Positions 4,454-6,644 of a stretch of 6,644 nt of DNA are shown piece by piece. A program made the translations under genes and the position numbers. Numbering within the stretch: position 1 is the first letter of the stretch; every line of letters begins with the position of its first letter. Source of the DNA: Nitratireductor sp. (GTDB taxonomy: Bacteria > Pseudomonadota > Alphaproteobacteria > Rhizobiales > Rhizobiaceae); contig JAGRLQ010000224.1 of the NCBI GenBank assembly GCA_020441735.1, positions 1 to 6,644 on the forward strand, given 5' to 3'. The notes beneath the pieces were generated by a model. That model did no database searches, was not told the DNA's origin, and saw only the letters and a program-made list of their open reading frames with translations.

Positions 4454-6644
4454 ATGCTTGAACGGCACAATCATATCTCGGACCTGAATGAGGGCGAGGC
4501 GGAAAGCCCCGCCGCGCCGGCCATTGGCGCCAAGGCGACACCGATGATGGAGCAGTACATCGAGATCAAGGCGGCCAATCCCGGTTCGCTGCTGTTCTAC
4601 CGCATGGGCGATTTCTACGAACTGTTCTTCCACGATGCGGAGGTTGCCTCCCGTGCGCTCGGCATCACGCTCACCAAACGCGGCAAGCATCTGGGCGAGG
4701 ACATTCCCATGTGCGGCGTGCCCGTCCATGCGGCAGAGGAATATCTGCAGAAACTGATCGCGCTTGGCCATCGGGTTGCCGTTTGCGAGCAGACCGAAGA
4801 CCCGGCTGAAGCAAAGAAGCGCGGTTCGAAATCGGTGGTCCGCCGGGACGTTGTACGCCTTGTCACGCCGGGCACGATCACCGAGGAAAAGCTGCTGGAG
4901 CCTTCTGCCGCCAGCCATCTGGCAGCCCTAGCCCGCGCCCGTCGCTCGGAAGACGAAGAAGACTGGGCGCTTGCCTGGATCGACATTTCCACCGGCGAAT
5001 TCCGGGTCTGCGAAACAGCGCCTTCGCGCATGGGGGCAGATCTCGCGCGCATTGCCGCGCGAGAAGTCGTCTACCCGGAAACGATCGAGGCTGATGAAGC
5101 CATTCTGCAGATACTGGCCGAAAGCGGCGCAGCACTGGCGCCCCAGCCTGTCCACCTCTTCGACAGCCAGACAGCGGCAAAGCGCATTGCGGACACTTTT
5201 GCCGTCAAATCCATCGACGGTTTTGGCGAATTCTCCCGTGCGGAGACCACTGCCTGCGGCGCGGTTCTGGCCTATGTGGAACGCACCCAGATCGGCGAGC
5301 GGCCAGCTCTTTCCCCGCCGCTGCGCGAAAGCGCCTCGGGCACGATGTTCATCGATGCCGCCACGCGGGCCAATCTCGAACTTGCCCGAACGCTTTCCGG
5401 CAACAAGAAGGGCAGCCTTCTTTCGGCCATCGACCGCACGCTGACCGGCGGCGGCGCGCGGCTCCTGTTCGAGCGCATGATGAACCCGCTGGTCGATCCG
5501 CAGCGCATTGCAAACCGGCTTGATTCGGTGGAGTTCATGCGCGACGAGCAGGGTCTTGCCCATGAGCTTTCCGGCGTTCTGAAAACCTGTCCCGACCTGC
5601 CGAGGGCATTATCGCGCCTGTCGCTCAACCGTGGTGGCCCGCGCGATCTGGAGGCTATCCGTGCGGGGCTGGAGTCTGCCGAAGAGCTGGCGGCAGCTCT
5701 GGCCTCCCTGCGCGACCCGCTGCCCGCCGAGCTTGCCGGAATTGCCGAAACCCTCAGTACACAGCCTGAAGGTCTCAAACCGTTGCTGTCAGCAACCCTC
5801 GACGATGAACTGCCGCTTCTCAAGCGCGATGGCGGCTTCGTCCGCCCCGGCGCAAACGGGGAAATCGACGAGTTGCGCAAGCTGCGTGACGATTCCCGCC
5901 GTGTCATCGCCGAACTGCAATTGCGCTACAGCGAGGAAACCGGCGTCAAGTCGCTGAAGATCCGCCACAACAACGTGCTCGGCTATTACATCGAGGTGAC
6001 AGCCCAGAACGCAACGGCCCTTCAGGATCCTTCCCGCCAGGGCGAGTTCATCCACCGCCAGACGATGGCCAATGCCATGCGGTTCACCACCACGGAGCTT
6101 GCGGGGCTCGAAACCCGCATCGCCAACGCGGCGGGCCGCATTCTGGAAATCGAGCTGCATCTGTTCGAGGAGATGGCGGCTGCCACCGTTGCGGAAGCTG
6201 CCACTCTTCAGGCAATGGCCCGCGCCGTCAGCCGGCTGGATGTTGCCATCGCACTCGCCCGCCTGTCCCTGGAAGAGCATTACTGCCGACCGGCGCTCGA
6301 CGGCTCAACGGTTTTCGAGGTTGAGGGCGGCCGGCATCCGGTGGTCGAACAGGTGCTGAGGAAGGATGCCAGCCAGGCCTTCATTGCGAATGACTGCAAC
6401 ATCGGTGCCGAAGAGGTAACGGAAGGCAAAGAACAGCAGGCAGGAAAGATCTGGCTTCTGACCGGCCCCAACATGGGCGGCAAGTCGACCTTTCTGCGCC
6501 AGAACGCGCTGATTGCGATCCTTGCCCAGATGGGTTCCTTCGTTCCGGCGAAGTCAGCCCGCATCGGCGTTGTCGACCGGCTGTTTTCCCGCGTTGGCGC
6601 GGCAGACGATCTGGCGCGAGGCCGCTCGACCTTCATGGTCGAGA
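4454..6644 (+). CDS. mutS: DNA mismatch repair ATPase MutS, 5' part (3' end beyond window)
   Basis: MutS recognises base mismatches and small loops in new DNA and, with ATP, recruits MutL. The window holds 730 complete codons; alphaproteobacterial MutS is usually around 900 residues, so about a fifth is missing. Domain I starts after a 29-residue leader at TPMMEQYIEIKA and carries the mismatch-reading F54-x-E56 in GDFYELF, then ITLTKRG, IPMCGVP and VAVCEQTEDP. Connector, lever (about 290-400 and 530-610) and clamp (about 410-530) follow, with LGYYIEVT (509-516) and FIHRQTMANAMRFTT (532-546). The ATPase domain has Walker A in TGPNMGGKSTF (670-680) and the signature segment ADDLARGRSTFMVE (717-730), where the window stops before Walker B and the helix-turn-helix. 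No frameshift or lost key residue is visible. The 243-base upstream gap with a palindromic element suggests transcription separate from olsB. Confidence 0.97.
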   Translation, partial: MLERHNHISDLNEGEAESPAAPAIGAKATPMMEQYIEIKAANPGSLLFYRMGDFYELFFHDAEVASRALGITLTKRGKHLGEDIPMCGVPVHAAEEYLQKLIALGHRVAVCEQTEDPAEAKKRGSKSVVRRDVVRLVTPGTITEEKLLEPSAASHLAALARARRSEDEEDWALAWIDISTGEFRVCETAPSRMGADLARIAAREVVYPETIEADEAILQILAESGAALAPQPVHLFDSQTAAKRIADTFAVKSIDGFGEFSRAETTACGAVLAYVERTQIGERPALSPPLRESASGTMFIDAATRANLELARTLSGNKKGSLLSAIDRTLTGGGARLLFERMMNPLVDPQRIANRLDSVEFMRDEQGLAHELSGVLKTCPDLPRALSRLSLNRGGPRDLEAIRAGLESAEELAAALASLRDPLPAELAGIAETLSTQPEGLKPLLSATLDDELPLLKRDGGFVRPGANGEIDELRKLRDDSRRVIAELQLRYSEETGVKSLKIRHNNVLGYYIEVTAQNATALQDPSRQGEFIHRQTMANAMRFTTTELAGLETRIANAAGRILEIELHLFEEMAAATVAEAATLQAMARAVSRLDVAIALARLSLEEHYCRPALDGSTVFEVEGGRHPVVEQVLRKDASQAFIANDCNIGAEEVTEGKEQQAGKIWLLTGPNMGGKSTFLRQNALIAILAQMGSFVPAKSARIGVVDRLFSRVGAADDLARGRSTFMVE

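Noticed and set aside
3695..4918. Long minus-strand open frame (407 codons) across olsB, the gap and mutS
   Set aside because: It is antisense to two conserved genes and crosses the palindromic element; the translated sequence has no recognisable motif.
6602..6644. ARGRSTFMVE in MutS instead of the ASGRSTFMVE of E. coli
   Set aside because: Arg at this position is, to my recollection, common in alphaproteobacterial MutS; the catalytic and signature residues are otherwise intact.
1..6644. A new defence, mobile or biosynthetic system
   Set aside because: All four genes belong to known families typical of a chromosome, with uniform codon use and no recombinase, array, toxin-antitoxin pair or tRNA attachment site.

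Overview
The window reads as ordinary chromosomal DNA from a GC-rich alphaproteobacterium, most likely of the order Hyphomicrobiales (Rhizobiales). The main reasons are the OlsB-type ornithine acyltransferase, the strongly rhizobial character of the MutS sequence, and an intergenic palindrome with the TAGAGC...GCGTAAA architecture common between genes in that group. Genus cannot be fixed from the sequence alone.

All four protein genes lie on the plus strand. (1) Bases 1-768 are the 3' half of a comM/yifB-type AAA+ ATPase gene; its start lies upstream of the window. (2) Bases 924-3233 encode a membrane-anchored hybrid histidine kinase: two-helix membrane hairpin, PAS, HisKA, HATPase_c, a degenerate receiver and an intact receiver. 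(3) Bases 3347-4210 encode a GNAT-fold L-ornithine N-alpha-acyltransferase (olsB), the first enzyme of ornithine-lipid synthesis. (4) Bases 4454-6644 are the first 730 codons of mutS; the window ends inside the ATPase domain, after Walker A and before Walker B.

The spacers carry the less obvious signals. The 155-base gap after comM holds an AT-rich inverted repeat (781-819). The gap before olsB holds a plausible sigma-70 promoter overlapped by a two-half-site Pho-box-like sequence (3287-3304), which fits the known phosphate-starvation control of ornithine-lipid synthesis in rhizobia. The olsB-mutS gap holds a roughly 103-base element with two hairpins and inverted TAGA/TCTA ends. Its first bases supply the olsB stop codon. 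Bases 4311-4439 show nothing recognisable.

The four genes do not form one pathway. ComM (branch migration) and MutS (mismatch repair) both act on DNA, OlsB acts in membrane-lipid remodelling, and the hybrid kinase is a sensor with no partner gene in view. The spacers of 155, 113 and 243 bases suggest separate transcription units. I see no mobile element, CRISPR array, tRNA, rRNA or defence system, and no evidence of a new multi-gene system. The points most worth checking are the olsB promoter, the palindromic element and the two-receiver kinase.
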